From Enterobacter bugandensis (GTDB lineage: Bacteria > Pseudomonadota > Gammaproteobacteria > Enterobacterales > Enterobacteriaceae), in assembly GCF_900324475.1 (NCBI RefSeq), contig NZ_LT992502.1, forward strand, positions 2,232,001 to 2,296,000: a stretch of DNA of 64,000 nucleotides, written 5' to 3'. This document shows, piece by piece, positions 19,327 to 27,042 of the stretch; the stretch's first letter is position 1, and each line of letters opens with the position of its first letter. The notes below the pieces were generated by a model. It was not told where the DNA came from and did no database searches. It was given only the letters and a program-made list of their open reading frames with translations. The position numbers and the translations under genes were made by a program.

Positions 19327-21708
19327 TTACTGCTTATCGGGTAACGCGTACGCGATAACGTAATCACCACGATCCGGCGACTGGCGAGCGCCCCCGGCGT
19401 TAATGACGATGTACTGCTTACCGGTTTTCGGCGAGACGTAGGTCATCGGGCCGGACTGGCTGCCGACCGGCAGGCGGTCCTTCCAGATCTCTTTCCCGGT
19501 GGCGGTATCAAACGCGCGCAGGTAGAAATCCTGGGTACCGGCGAAGAACAGCAGGCCGGACTGGGTTGACAGCGACGCGCCCAGCGTTGGCATCCCGATT
19601 GGGATTGGCATGTGCATGCGAATGCCCAGCGGGCCGGTATCTTCCACGGTACCAACCGGTACCTGCCACACCAGCTTGCCGGTTTTCAGGTCAACGGCCG
19701 ACATGGTTCCGAACGGCGGCTTCTGGCACGGAATGCCCAGCGGCGACAGGAAGCGCTCGCGCATTGCGCCGAACGGCGTGCCGTCCATCGGGACAATCCC
19801 CATCTCAATGCCGCTGGCGTTTTTCGCGACGTTCGCGCGCGGCACCATGTAGTTTGCCAGCCCCAGACGCATATCGTTGACGAACATCAGGCTGTTGTTC
19901 GGGTCAACGGAGACGCTGCCCCAGTTCATTCCGCCGAGCGAGCCGGGGAACTGCAGGGAACGGTCGAGACCCGGCGGGGTGAAGACGCCCTGATGACGCA
20001 TCTCTTTAAACTGAATGCGGCACAGAAGCAGGTCGACAGGCGTCGCCCCCCACATGTCGGACTCGGTTAACGTCTGGTTGCCAATCATCGGCATGCCCAC
20101 GGAGTACGGCTGGGTCGGAGAGTAGCGTTCACCTTCAACGTTACCCGCCGGAACTGGACGTTCCTCCACCTTCGCCACCGGCTTGCCGGTTTCACGGTTG
20201 AGCATAAAGATCATGCCCTGCTTGCTGGTCTGCACCAGTACAGGCGTGGTGCCGCCTTTGCCGTCCGGCAGGTCGTACAGCAGCGGCTGGGAAGGCAGGT
20301 CGAAGTCCCACAGGTCGTGGTGGGTGGTCTGGAAATGCCAGCGCACCTGTCCGGTGGCGGCGTCGACCGCGACGATGGAGGAACTGTACTTATCGTCCAG
20401 CGCGGTACGCTCGCCTGCCCAGAAGTCTGGCGTGGCGTTGCCGGTTGGCAGGTAGATCAGGTTCAGCTTAGCGTCGTAAGACATCGCAGACCAGACGTTC
20501 GGCGTGCCGCGGGTATAAGTCTGGCCTTCCGGCGGCAGGCCGGTCAGGTTCGGATTACCTGGATCCCACGCCCAGGCCAGTTTACCGGTGTGAACGTCGT
20601 AGGCGCGCACCACGCCCGGCGGCTCGCCGGTGGAGAAGTTATCCGCGACGCGACCGCCGACAACAACGACGTTCCCGGCAACCAGCGGCGTGGAGGTCTG
20701 CTGATAATAGCCCGGCTTGATTTCGCCCATGCCAACGCTCAGGTCAACGGTGCCATGGTCACCAAAGTCATCGCAAACCTTGCCATTATCCGCATTGATG
20801 GCAATCAGACGGGCGTCGGTGGTCGGCAGGAACAGGCGGCGAGGGCATGCCGCTGGCGACGTCCCGGTCTGTGACGCTGTCACGTTTGCATGATCTTCAA
20901 AGTAGCCCAGACCACGGCAACGCTGCCAGTTCGGCGCGGTGGCTTTCGAATCATAACGCCATTTTTCTTTACCTGAATCCACGTCCAGCGCCAGCACTTT
21001 ACTGTACGGGGTACAGACATAGAGCGTGTCGCCAATCTGCAGCGGCGTGTTCTGATCTTCCGCACCGGAGCCGTTGCTCTGCGGAATATCCCCGGTGTGC
21101 GCCACCCAGGCGACTTTCAGATCGCTGATGTTTTGCTTGTTAATCTGGTCCAGCGCGGCGAAGCGGTCGCCGTGGGTGGTGTTGCCCCAGTGTTCCCAGT
21201 TTTTCTGCTGTTCGCCGGGAGCAACGGGTTTCACCGGAACGGGCTCGTTCGCCGCCACGAGGGTTTGAGGCTTAAACATCCAGCCGAGGCTGACCAGCAT
21301 CGCCAGTGCGAGAACCGCCGCAACGCCATAAGCCGGGGCTTTATTCGCTGCGCCGCGGTTGGCCGCGCGCAGGAAAGGCCAGACGATGGCGCAGAGGAAG
21401 GCCAGTACGGCGAAGGTGAACAGGCGCGAGAAGAGCGGCCAGAAATCCCAGCCCGCATCGCTTACCGCCCAGAACAGCGAGGCAATAAACGCGATGCCGT
21501 AAAGCACGATCCCGCTGCTGCGATTGAGGAAAATCAGGAGCGCGGCAATGACCATCACCACGCCCATTATCACGAAGTAAAAACTTCCGCCTACGGCGGC
21601 GAGCTTGAAGCCCAACCCGCCAACCGCCAGACCGATGAGCAACATCAGTCCGGCAAGGAGCCACTGCAAAATACGAGGTATCCCGCGCGGCGCGCTGCCA
21701 AATGCCAT
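19327..21708 (-). CDS. Membrane-bound PQQ-dependent dehydrogenase, glucose/quinate/shikimate family
   Basis: Periplasm-facing quinoprotein that oxidises a sugar or cyclic polyol and passes electrons to ubiquinone. It has 793 residues: about five N-terminal membrane helices in the first ~135 residues, then an eight-bladed PQQ propeller with NWEHWGNTTHGDRFAALDQI, LYVCTPYSKVLALDVDSG, HHDLWDFDLPSQP, MWGATPVDLLLCRIQF and the C-terminal QYIVINAGGARQSPDRGDYV. Length fits both Gcd (796 aa in E. coli) and quinate/shikimate dehydrogenase. The sequence differs noticeably from E. coli Gcd, and the upstream gene is PcaQ-like, which favours quinate/shikimate; this is inference. The start at 21708 has a strong AAGGAG; the frame extends to 21735 without one. 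PQQ itself must come from genes elsewhere or from the environment. Confidence 0.88.
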   Translation of the reverse strand: MAFGSAPRGIPRILQWLLAGLMLLIGLAVGGLGFKLAAVGGSFYFVIMGVVMVIAALLIFLNRSSGIVLYGIAFIASLFWAVSDAGWDFWPLFSRLFTFAVLAFLCAIVWPFLRAANRGAANKAPAYGVAAVLALAMLVSLGWMFKPQTLVAANEPVPVKPVAPGEQQKNWEHWGNTTHGDRFAALDQINKQNISDLKVAWVAHTGDIPQSNGSGAEDQNTPLQIGDTLYVCTPYSKVLALDVDSGKEKWRYDSKATAPNWQRCRGLGYFEDHANVTASQTGTSPAACPRRLFLPTTDARLIAINADNGKVCDDFGDHGTVDLSVGMGEIKPGYYQQTSTPLVAGNVVVVGGRVADNFSTGEPPGVVRAYDVHTGKLAWAWDPGNPNLTGLPPEGQTYTRGTPNVWSAMSYDAKLNLIYLPTGNATPDFWAGERTALDDKYSSSIVAVDAATGQVRWHFQTTHHDLWDFDLPSQPLLYDLPDGKGGTTPVLVQTSKQGMIFMLNRETGKPVAKVEERPVPAGNVEGERYSPTQPYSVGMPMIGNQTLTESDMWGATPVDLLLCRIQFKEMRHQGVFTPPGLDRSLQFPGSLGGMNWGSVSVDPNNSLMFVNDMRLGLANYMVPRANVAKNASGIEMGIVPMDGTPFGAMRERFLSPLGIPCQKPPFGTMSAVDLKTGKLVWQVPVGTVEDTGPLGIRMHMPIPIGMPTLGASLSTQSGLLFFAGTQDFYLRAFDTATGKEIWKDRLPVGSQSGPMTYVSPKTGKQYIVINAGGARQSPDRGDYVIAYALPDKQ

Positions 21709-21912
21709 TTCTGTCTCCTTTGAATCTCTCCGCATTGCCGGGTGTGTACCATCTGGGTAATAAGTGCGGGGAGAGTAATGATTAAAACGAGTGAATTATT
21801 GTTTATGTAACGATTCGCGAACCAAATGGTGAATTCGCCGTTATGATAAAACTGTTAATTTGTTTTACGCAATTGTTAATGAATCATTCCGCATTATTTG
21901 ATTAACGCACAG

Positions 21913-21955
21913 CCCAGTTCCCTCTCCCACAGGGAGAGGGAACTGGGTGAGGGGG
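21913..21955. repeat. Interspersed palindromic repeat, copy 1 (CCCTCTCCC...GGTGAGGGG type)
   Basis: A 16-bp perfect inverted repeat (21913-21928 with 21932-21947, 3-nt loop ACA) containing CCCTCTCCC/GGGAGAGGG and ending in a GGTGAGGGG tail. A second copy sits at 41931-41964. It lies just after the PcaQ-like gene and may act as a 3' hairpin for it. Confidence 0.7.
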
Positions 21956-21963
21956 GAAGGGAA

Positions 21964-22887
21964 TCAGACAGGCATAGATTTACGGATAGCGCTCAATAGC
22001 GTTTGTGCGCCCGTGGAAAGGGGAGTATCCACCCGGGTCAAAATACCGATGGGTTCACCCGCACCCGGGGAGGCGATCGGCAGGGTGGTCAGCGTGCACT
22101 GACGCAAATCATCTTTTACCGCACCGGATGGGACGAACCAGACGTAGTCATAATCCAGGGTAAGCTGGCGCGAAAGAGAAGCCGAAAGCGTTTCGATGCA
22201 CCCTGAGGGTAGCGTACACCCCTGCATCTGCAGCAAGGTTTCGGCGGCCTGGCGCGGTACGGTCCCTTTCGGGCAAACCACCACCGGCCACTCCATCACC
22301 CGGCTTAACGTCACCGTGTCCTGCAGCAGAGGATGATCGGGTCGAACCACCAGCTTCAGGGATTCCAGGAACAGCAGTTCATAATTGAGACCGCCCATCA
22401 GCTCGGGGTCGGACATTCGACCGATACCAAGATCAAGCTCACCCGATTTCAACCCCGCGAGCAGCATGGTGTTATTCATGGTGGCAACCTGAATAGTGGT
22501 ATTTCGCTGCTGCTTGTGGAACTGACCAATAACGGGCGGTAGGATCCCCAGCGCCGCGGTTGGCAGGGCGCCGACGCGCACCACCTCGCTGGTCTGCTCT
22601 TCTTTTCGGTGCAGGGACTGGCCTGCGGTGTTGAGCGCATCCAGCACCTTCACGGCGTGCGTCAGGAACTGTTCGCCCACCAGAGTCAGCTGTGCCCCCA
22701 GCCGACCGCGGTCAAATAGACGGGCACCGGTCAGCTGTTCCAGCTCGTTAAGGGTTTTTGAGAGCGCGGGCTGGCTCAGGTTAAGAGTTTCAGCCGCGCG
22801 CCCCAGCGTTCCCTGTTGAGCGACGGCCACAAATGTATGCAAATGGCGCAAGCGTATGCGCTGACTGAACAGACCATTTTTTTCCAT
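21964..22887 (-). CDS. LysR-family regulator, PcaQ-like
   Basis: 307 residues with a LysR winged helix (LRHLHTFVAVAQQGTLGRAA, LNLSQPALSKTLNELEQLTG, RLFDRGRLGAQLT) and an effector domain. The N-terminal region strongly resembles PcaQ, the activator of protocatechuate (pca) genes that responds to beta-carboxymuconate pathway intermediates. No pca gene is in this window; the next gene downstream in the same direction, 255 bp away, is the PQQ dehydrogenase. Quinate and shikimate are degraded to protocatechuate, so the pairing makes metabolic sense. Naming is held back because GbpR/CbcR-like LysR proteins are similar. Confidence 0.78.
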   Translation of the reverse strand: MEKNGLFSQRIRLRHLHTFVAVAQQGTLGRAAETLNLSQPALSKTLNELEQLTGARLFDRGRLGAQLTLVGEQFLTHAVKVLDALNTAGQSLHRKEEQTSEVVRVGALPTAALGILPPVIGQFHKQQRNTTIQVATMNNTMLLAGLKSGELDLGIGRMSDPELMGGLNYELLFLESLKLVVRPDHPLLQDTVTLSRVMEWPVVVCPKGTVPRQAAETLLQMQGCTLPSGCIETLSASLSRQLTLDYDYVWFVPSGAVKDDLRQCTLTTLPIASPGAGEPIGILTRVDTPLSTGAQTLLSAIRKSMPV

Positions 22888-23070
22888 AGGCGATGTTAAA
22901 AACAGAGCGATGCGGGTGACAAGTTAAGTTGTTTAATTTTGATAACTTGATAGCAAAATATTTTTAACATTTGATCTGTTTGAGTTACAACATGTTTTTT
23001 CAGGCGAGGTGGGTGATGAACGTCCTTGTTCATTTATTGCTCACTGCGGAGGGATAAACTACAAACCGGT

Positions 23071-23955
23071 TTAGATCACGCCGTCGCCGCCGTCAGAGCA
23101 CCATACCTGACCGGAGGTAAAGGAACACTCATCCGAGGCCAGCGTGACGTACAGCGGGGCAATCTCGACGGGCTGTCCCGGACGACCCAGCGGGGTATCA
23201 CCCCCGAACTCCTTCACTTTCTCCATCGGCTGGCCGCCGCTGGACTGGAGTACCGTCCAGTACGGGCCGGGGGCGACCGCGTTGACGCGAATGCCTTTCG
23301 GACCCAGCTGTTTGGCTAAGGATTTGGTAAACACCGCCAGACAGGCCTTCGTCTGGGCGTAATCCAGCAGTACGGGGCTGGGCTTCACCGCCTGAACGGA
23401 GGAAGTGTTAATGATCACGGACGACGCTTTCAGGTGGCGCAGGGCGGCCTTGGTGATCCAGAAGGGGGCGTAAACGTTGGTTTTAAACGTCGCGTCAAAA
23501 TCTTCAGTGGTCAGCTCTTCAAGGGATTCCCGGAACTGCTGGCGGCCTGCGTTGTTGACCAGAATATCCAGCCCGCCCAGCTTCGAAACGGCTTCTTCGA
23601 CCAGATTCTGGCAAAAGGTCTCGTCCCGGACGTCTCCGGGCAGCGCGATGGCCTTGCGGCCTTCCGCTTTGATCAGGTCGATGACCTCGGCGGCATCTTT
23701 CTCTTCTTCAGGCAGATAGTTGATGGCGACGTCTGCCCCTTCACGGGCGTAGGCGATAGCCACTGCGCGTCCAATCCCGGAGTCACCACCGGTGATCAGC
23801 GCTTTTTTGCCGGCAAGGCGGCCATGCCCTTTATAGCTTGTTTCACCGTGGTCGGGTACAGGCTGCATTTCAGACGCCAGTCCCGGCGGCGTTTGCGGCT
23901 GTTCCGGGAACGGGGGTTTCGGGTAAGCGTTCGTACGTTGTGTAGTATCACTCAT
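23071..23955 (-). CDS. SDR-family oxidoreductase, YghA-like
   Basis: NAD(P)-dependent short-chain dehydrogenase of 294 residues, with the ~45-residue Pro-rich N-terminal extension typical of the YghA/GsiB-neighbour subgroup (PKPPFPEQPQTPPGL, then YKGHGRLAGKKALITGGDSG). Cofactor loop TGGDSGIGRAVA, NNAG, the active-site Ser of INTSSVQAV, and Tyr-x-x-x-Lys in DYAQTKACLAV are all present, as is the PG motif in VAPGPYWT. The natural substrate is unknown. Members often sit in general-stress gene groups, as here. A good AAGGAG ribosome-binding site precedes the start. Confidence 0.9.
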   Translation of the reverse strand: MSDTTQRTNAYPKPPFPEQPQTPPGLASEMQPVPDHGETSYKGHGRLAGKKALITGGDSGIGRAVAIAYAREGADVAINYLPEEEKDAAEVIDLIKAEGRKAIALPGDVRDETFCQNLVEEAVSKLGGLDILVNNAGRQQFRESLEELTTEDFDATFKTNVYAPFWITKAALRHLKASSVIINTSSVQAVKPSPVLLDYAQTKACLAVFTKSLAKQLGPKGIRVNAVAPGPYWTVLQSSGGQPMEKVKEFGGDTPLGRPGQPVEIAPLYVTLASDECSFTSGQVWCSDGGDGVI

Positions 23956-24019
23956 AGCTGACTCCTTAAGCCAAGGGGTGAGATTTGATGGATAGTTGCA
24001 GCGTTAACGCTTCGCTGAA

Positions 24020-24409
24020 TTATTTCTGCAAACGATCAACACGAACGACGGCAGGCGATGATTTTTTATCAAGCGAACCGTTGATACTGATCATCTGATC
24101 GGGTTTTACCGTTCTGCCGTCGAAGACTGCCTGGGGAATAATAACGTCGATTTTTCCGGTTTTATCCTGGAATACAAACTTATCGCCGCTACCGTCAATA
24201 AGATTACCGCGCAATGAAATTGTCGCGCCATCGTGCAATTGTTTTGCCTGATCGATGGTCATAATACGCGCGTCATCGGTTCCACGATATCCGCTGTCCA
24301 GCGCGTGGGGCGGTGGCGGTGCTTCACCTTTTTGTAACCCTCCGTTATTATCTGCCCATGCAACTGGAACCAGAAATATCAAAAAAGCGGAAATAAGTGA
24401 TAATTTCAT
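24020..24409 (-). CDS. YgiW/YdeI-family stress-tolerance OB-fold protein, periplasmic
   Basis: A 129-residue protein with a clear Sec signal peptide (cleavage likely after VAWA at about residue 19) and a bacterial OB-fold (BOF) domain: [35 protein letters not shown] and [15 protein letters not shown]. Relatives YgiW (VisP) and YdeI contribute to resistance to peroxide and antimicrobial peptides in Salmonella. Divergent from the gene at 24549 over about 140 bp. Confidence 0.88.
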   Translation of the reverse strand: MKLSLISAFLIFLVPVAWADNNGGLQKGEAPPPPHALDSGYRGTDDARIMTIDQAKQLHDGATISLRGNLIDGSGDKFVFQDKTGKIDVIIPQAVFDGRTVKPDQMISINGSLDKKSSPAVVRVDRLQK

Positions 24410-24548
24410 CTGATATCCTTCATTTTTGAGTGTCTTGACATATTAAGTATTGTTGCTATTCCTTTATGTGGCAAATGTGATAAGTCTTAAAAAGATTTTC
24501 TTTGGAAATCAAAACTATCTTGAAATAAGCGAAACGGTGACAACGACT

Positions 24549-25052
24549 ATGAAGCATGAAAATGAAAAGTTACCCGGGATAGATGAGAGTTATCGCTTGT
24601 TGAGGTTTGAATATTCATTTCGCCAGGTGGGTTTTGTGGTCCTCCTGGCTATTATCATCGCAGCGGTTGCTGGTCTGTTTTCCAGCGGGGTAGTGAGCGA
24701 TACGGCCAAAACCAATTCCGCTAACTCATTGAGCATAAACTATGAACGCTTCGGCCGGCGGGAGACGGAGTCAAGAATGCAGGTCACCTTCCCGGTGAAG
24801 ACGGAGGGCAGCTATACCCTCAGCCTGACCACCGACAGCAGCGACGTGTACGAGCCCGGCAGCGTCTGGCCGCAGCCAGACAAAATGTATAGCCACGGCA
24901 AAACCCTCTATTTGGTCTATGACGAACTGCAAAAATCAGACAACTTCTCTGTTTTATACTTCACGACACCTTCCAGAGCCGGTAAATGGAACACCGTCAT
25001 CCGCGTCAACAACGAGCCGGAGATTAACCTCTGGCAATTTATTTACCCCTAG
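24549..25052 (+). CDS. Single-pass membrane protein of unknown function, first gene of a four-gene unit
   Basis: 167 residues: a charged cytoplasmic N-terminus (~28), one strong membrane segment (VGFVVLLAIIIAAVAGLF) and a ~115-residue extracytoplasmic beta-rich part with YTLSLTTDSSDVYEPGSVW. No family recognised. The ATG at 24549 is chosen over a frame reaching 24450, because the upstream part is AT-rich and not protein-like and a GGTGA lies 8 bases before this ATG. The next gene, a DUF421 membrane protein, begins 9 bases after its stop, so the two proteins may work together. Confidence 0.7.
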   Translation: MKHENEKLPGIDESYRLLRFEYSFRQVGFVVLLAIIIAAVAGLFSSGVVSDTAKTNSANSLSINYERFGRRETESRMQVTFPVKTEGSYTLSLTTDSSDVYEPGSVWPQPDKMYSHGKTLYLVYDELQKSDNFSVLYFTTPSRAGKWNTVIRVNNEPEINLWQFIYP

Positions 25053-25061
25053 GAGGCTGAT

Positions 25062-25508
25062 ATGGATATGGTCTTTCGCGCGCTGGCGATTTATCTGTTT
25101 CTCGTGGTGGTATTTAAAGTGGCAGGGCGACGGGCGCTGCTGCAGATGACCAGCTTTGATCTCATCCTCCTCTTAATTATTAGTGAGGCGACGCAACAGG
25201 CGCTTTTGGGGCAGGATTTCTCGGTTACCGGTGCAATGATTACCATTACCACGCTGGTGGTTGTTGACATTATATTTGGCCTGATGAAGAAATATTTTTC
25301 CCCGGTGGAGAATATTCTTGATGGGACCCCTGTGATTCTGGTTGAGAATGGCGTTCCATTAGCGGATAAGCTAAAAAAAGTCGACGTATCTTGTGATGAT
25401 ATTCTGGTGTCAGCGCGTCAAAATAATGGCATTACAGAACTTGGCGAAATTAAATATGCCATACTTGAGCGCAATGGACATATTTCAATCATTCCTGTTG
25501 AAAAATAA
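25062..25508 (+). CDS. DUF421 (YetF-like) membrane protein
   Basis: 148 residues with two or three N-terminal hydrophobic helices and the DUF421 core: LVVVFKVAGRRALLQMTSFD, LLLIISEATQQALLG, and the cytoplasmic C-terminal domain with DGTPVILVENG and ARQNNGITELGEIKYAILE. B. subtilis YetF-type proteins are the best-known members; their biochemical role is not established. An excellent AGGAGG ribosome-binding site precedes the start. It sits in a tight rightward unit with the preceding membrane protein and the CinA-like gene. Confidence 0.88.
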   Translation: MDMVFRALAIYLFLVVVFKVAGRRALLQMTSFDLILLLIISEATQQALLGQDFSVTGAMITITTLVVVDIIFGLMKKYFSPVENILDGTPVILVENGVPLADKLKKVDVSCDDILVSARQNNGITELGEIKYAILERNGHISIIPVEK

Positions 25509-25519
25509 GAGGCGGCAAG

Positions 25520-26038
25520 ATGAGCAATCTTTTACACGACAGTCATTATACCGTGAGTGAACTCACCAAAAAGCTGGCGAGTAAATTAACCGATGCCGGG
25601 CTGCGCTTAACCACCGCGGAATCCTGCACGGGAGGAAAGCTCTCGGTGGCGCTGTGTGCAGAGGAAAACACGGCCGATTTTTATGACGTCGGGCTGGTTG
25701 TGTTCAGCGATGAAGCCAAATCGCGGATCCTCGGCGTGCGTCCGGAGACGCTGGCGCGCTATACCGCCGTCAGTGAACAGACGGTGACCGAGATGGCCGC
25801 CAGCATCCGCGACATTGCCCAGGCGGATATCAGCATCGCCATCAGCGGCTACGCGGGTCCGGAAGGGGGCGATGACGGCACGGCGGCGGGAACGGTCTGC
25901 TTTGCCTGGAATATCTGCGGTGAGACGAAAACCCGCACCGTCCTTTTCTCCGGCGACTGCCAGGATGTGGTGGAAAAAGCGGTGCAATTTTCGCTCGCTG
26001 AACTGGTGACAACATTGTCGGACGGCAATAACGGCTAA
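25520..26038 (+). CDS. CinA C-terminal / PncC-type nicotinamide-nucleotide amidase family protein (YdeJ-like)
   Basis: A 172-residue stand-alone CinA C-terminal domain, the fold of NMN deamidase PncC, which turns NMN to nicotinate mononucleotide in pyridine-nucleotide salvage. The signature LTTAESCTGGKLSVAL, the YDVGLVVFSDEAKSRILGV segment and the AISGYAGPEGG loop are present. The classical family has GIAGPxGG, so the loop reads SGYAGPEGGDD here. It is closest in length to E. coli YdeJ (172 aa), a paralogue whose amidase activity is doubtful. It is 11 bases behind the DUF421 gene. Confidence 0.85.
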   Translation: MSNLLHDSHYTVSELTKKLASKLTDAGLRLTTAESCTGGKLSVALCAEENTADFYDVGLVVFSDEAKSRILGVRPETLARYTAVSEQTVTEMAASIRDIAQADISIAISGYAGPEGGDDGTAAGTVCFAWNICGETKTRTVLFSGDCQDVVEKAVQFSLAELVTTLSDGNNG

Positions 26039-26055
26039 ATTCACGCGGAGGTTCT

Positions 26056-27042
26056 ATGGCGGTCATAGTGATTACCGGCGGGACGGCGGGCGTGGGAAAA
26101 GCCACGGCGCTGAAATTTGCAAAGGCAGGTTACGATGTGGGGCTTATCGCCCGCGATGAAGCCAGCCTGCACTCCACCCAGGAAGAGCTGCGCCGCTTCG
26201 GCGTTAATGCCCACGCGGTGCAGGCGGACGTCGCCGACAGCCAGGCGGTGGTGGATGCGGCTAACGAGATCGAGTATCGCCTCGGGGCGATTGATGTCTG
26301 GGTCAACAATGCGATGGGGGCCGTACTGGCGCCGTTTCGTACCCTGACGCCGGATGAGTTTCGTCGCGTGACAGATGTTACCTATCTCGGTTTTGTTAAC
26401 GGCACCCGCGCCGCGCTGGAGCTGATGGTGCCCCGAGACAGGGGGGTGATTATTCAGGTGGGGTCCGCGCTGGCCTACCGTTCCATCCCTTTGCAGTCGG
26501 CCTACTGCGGGGCCAAAGCGGCGATCCGCGGGTTCACCGATGCGGTGCGCACGGAGCTGATGCACGAGAACAGCCGGGTTCAGCTTTCCATGGTGCAGAT
26601 GCCGGGGCTCAATACGCCGCAGTTCGAATGGGCAAGGAATAAGTTCGCCTGGGCGATGCGACCGGTGCCGCCGGTCTTTGAGCCTGAAGTGGCCGCCAGC
26701 GCCATCTTTAAGGTTGCGCAGAAACCGGTGCGCGAGCTGTGGGTGGGCAGCAGCACTATCCAGTCCATCGTCGGGCAATTCTTCTTTCCGGGCTACCTTG
26801 ACCGTCTGATGGTAAAAAAAGCCTGGGAAGGCCAGATGACCGACGATCTGAACGCAGCGGATCGGCGGGACTATCTCGACCAGCCGATTGACGACCTGCA
26901 CAAAATCCATGGTCGTTTTACCGACGAAGCGAAGAACCGCGCTACGTCCGTCACCTCCGGTATGCCGGGCAAGGTGGCGCTGGGGGCCCTCGCGGTGGCG
27001 GGGATTATGCTGACGCGTCTGATAACCCGCCGGAAACGCTAA
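26056..27042 (+). CDS. SDR-family oxidoreductase with C-terminal hydrophobic tail
   Basis: Short-chain dehydrogenase of 328 residues: TGGTAGVGKATALKFAKAG cofactor loop, NNAMG, catalytic Ser (QVGSALAYRS), and Tyr-x-x-x-Lys (SAYCGAKAAIRG). Beyond the usual ~250-residue core it has an extension ending in a hydrophobic stretch (GKVALGALAVAGIMLTRLI) followed by TRRKR, which looks like a C-terminal membrane anchor. Substrate unknown. It is the last gene of the rightward unit, 17 bases behind the CinA-like gene. Its stop codon abuts the stop codon of the convergent GH13 gene with no gap. Confidence 0.9.
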   Translation: MAVIVITGGTAGVGKATALKFAKAGYDVGLIARDEASLHSTQEELRRFGVNAHAVQADVADSQAVVDAANEIEYRLGAIDVWVNNAMGAVLAPFRTLTPDEFRRVTDVTYLGFVNGTRAALELMVPRDRGVIIQVGSALAYRSIPLQSAYCGAKAAIRGFTDAVRTELMHENSRVQLSMVQMPGLNTPQFEWARNKFAWAMRPVPPVFEPEVAASAIFKVAQKPVRELWVGSSTIQSIVGQFFFPGYLDRLMVKKAWEGQMTDDLNAADRRDYLDQPIDDLHKIHGRFTDEAKNRATSVTSGMPGKVALGALAVAGIMLTRLITRRKR

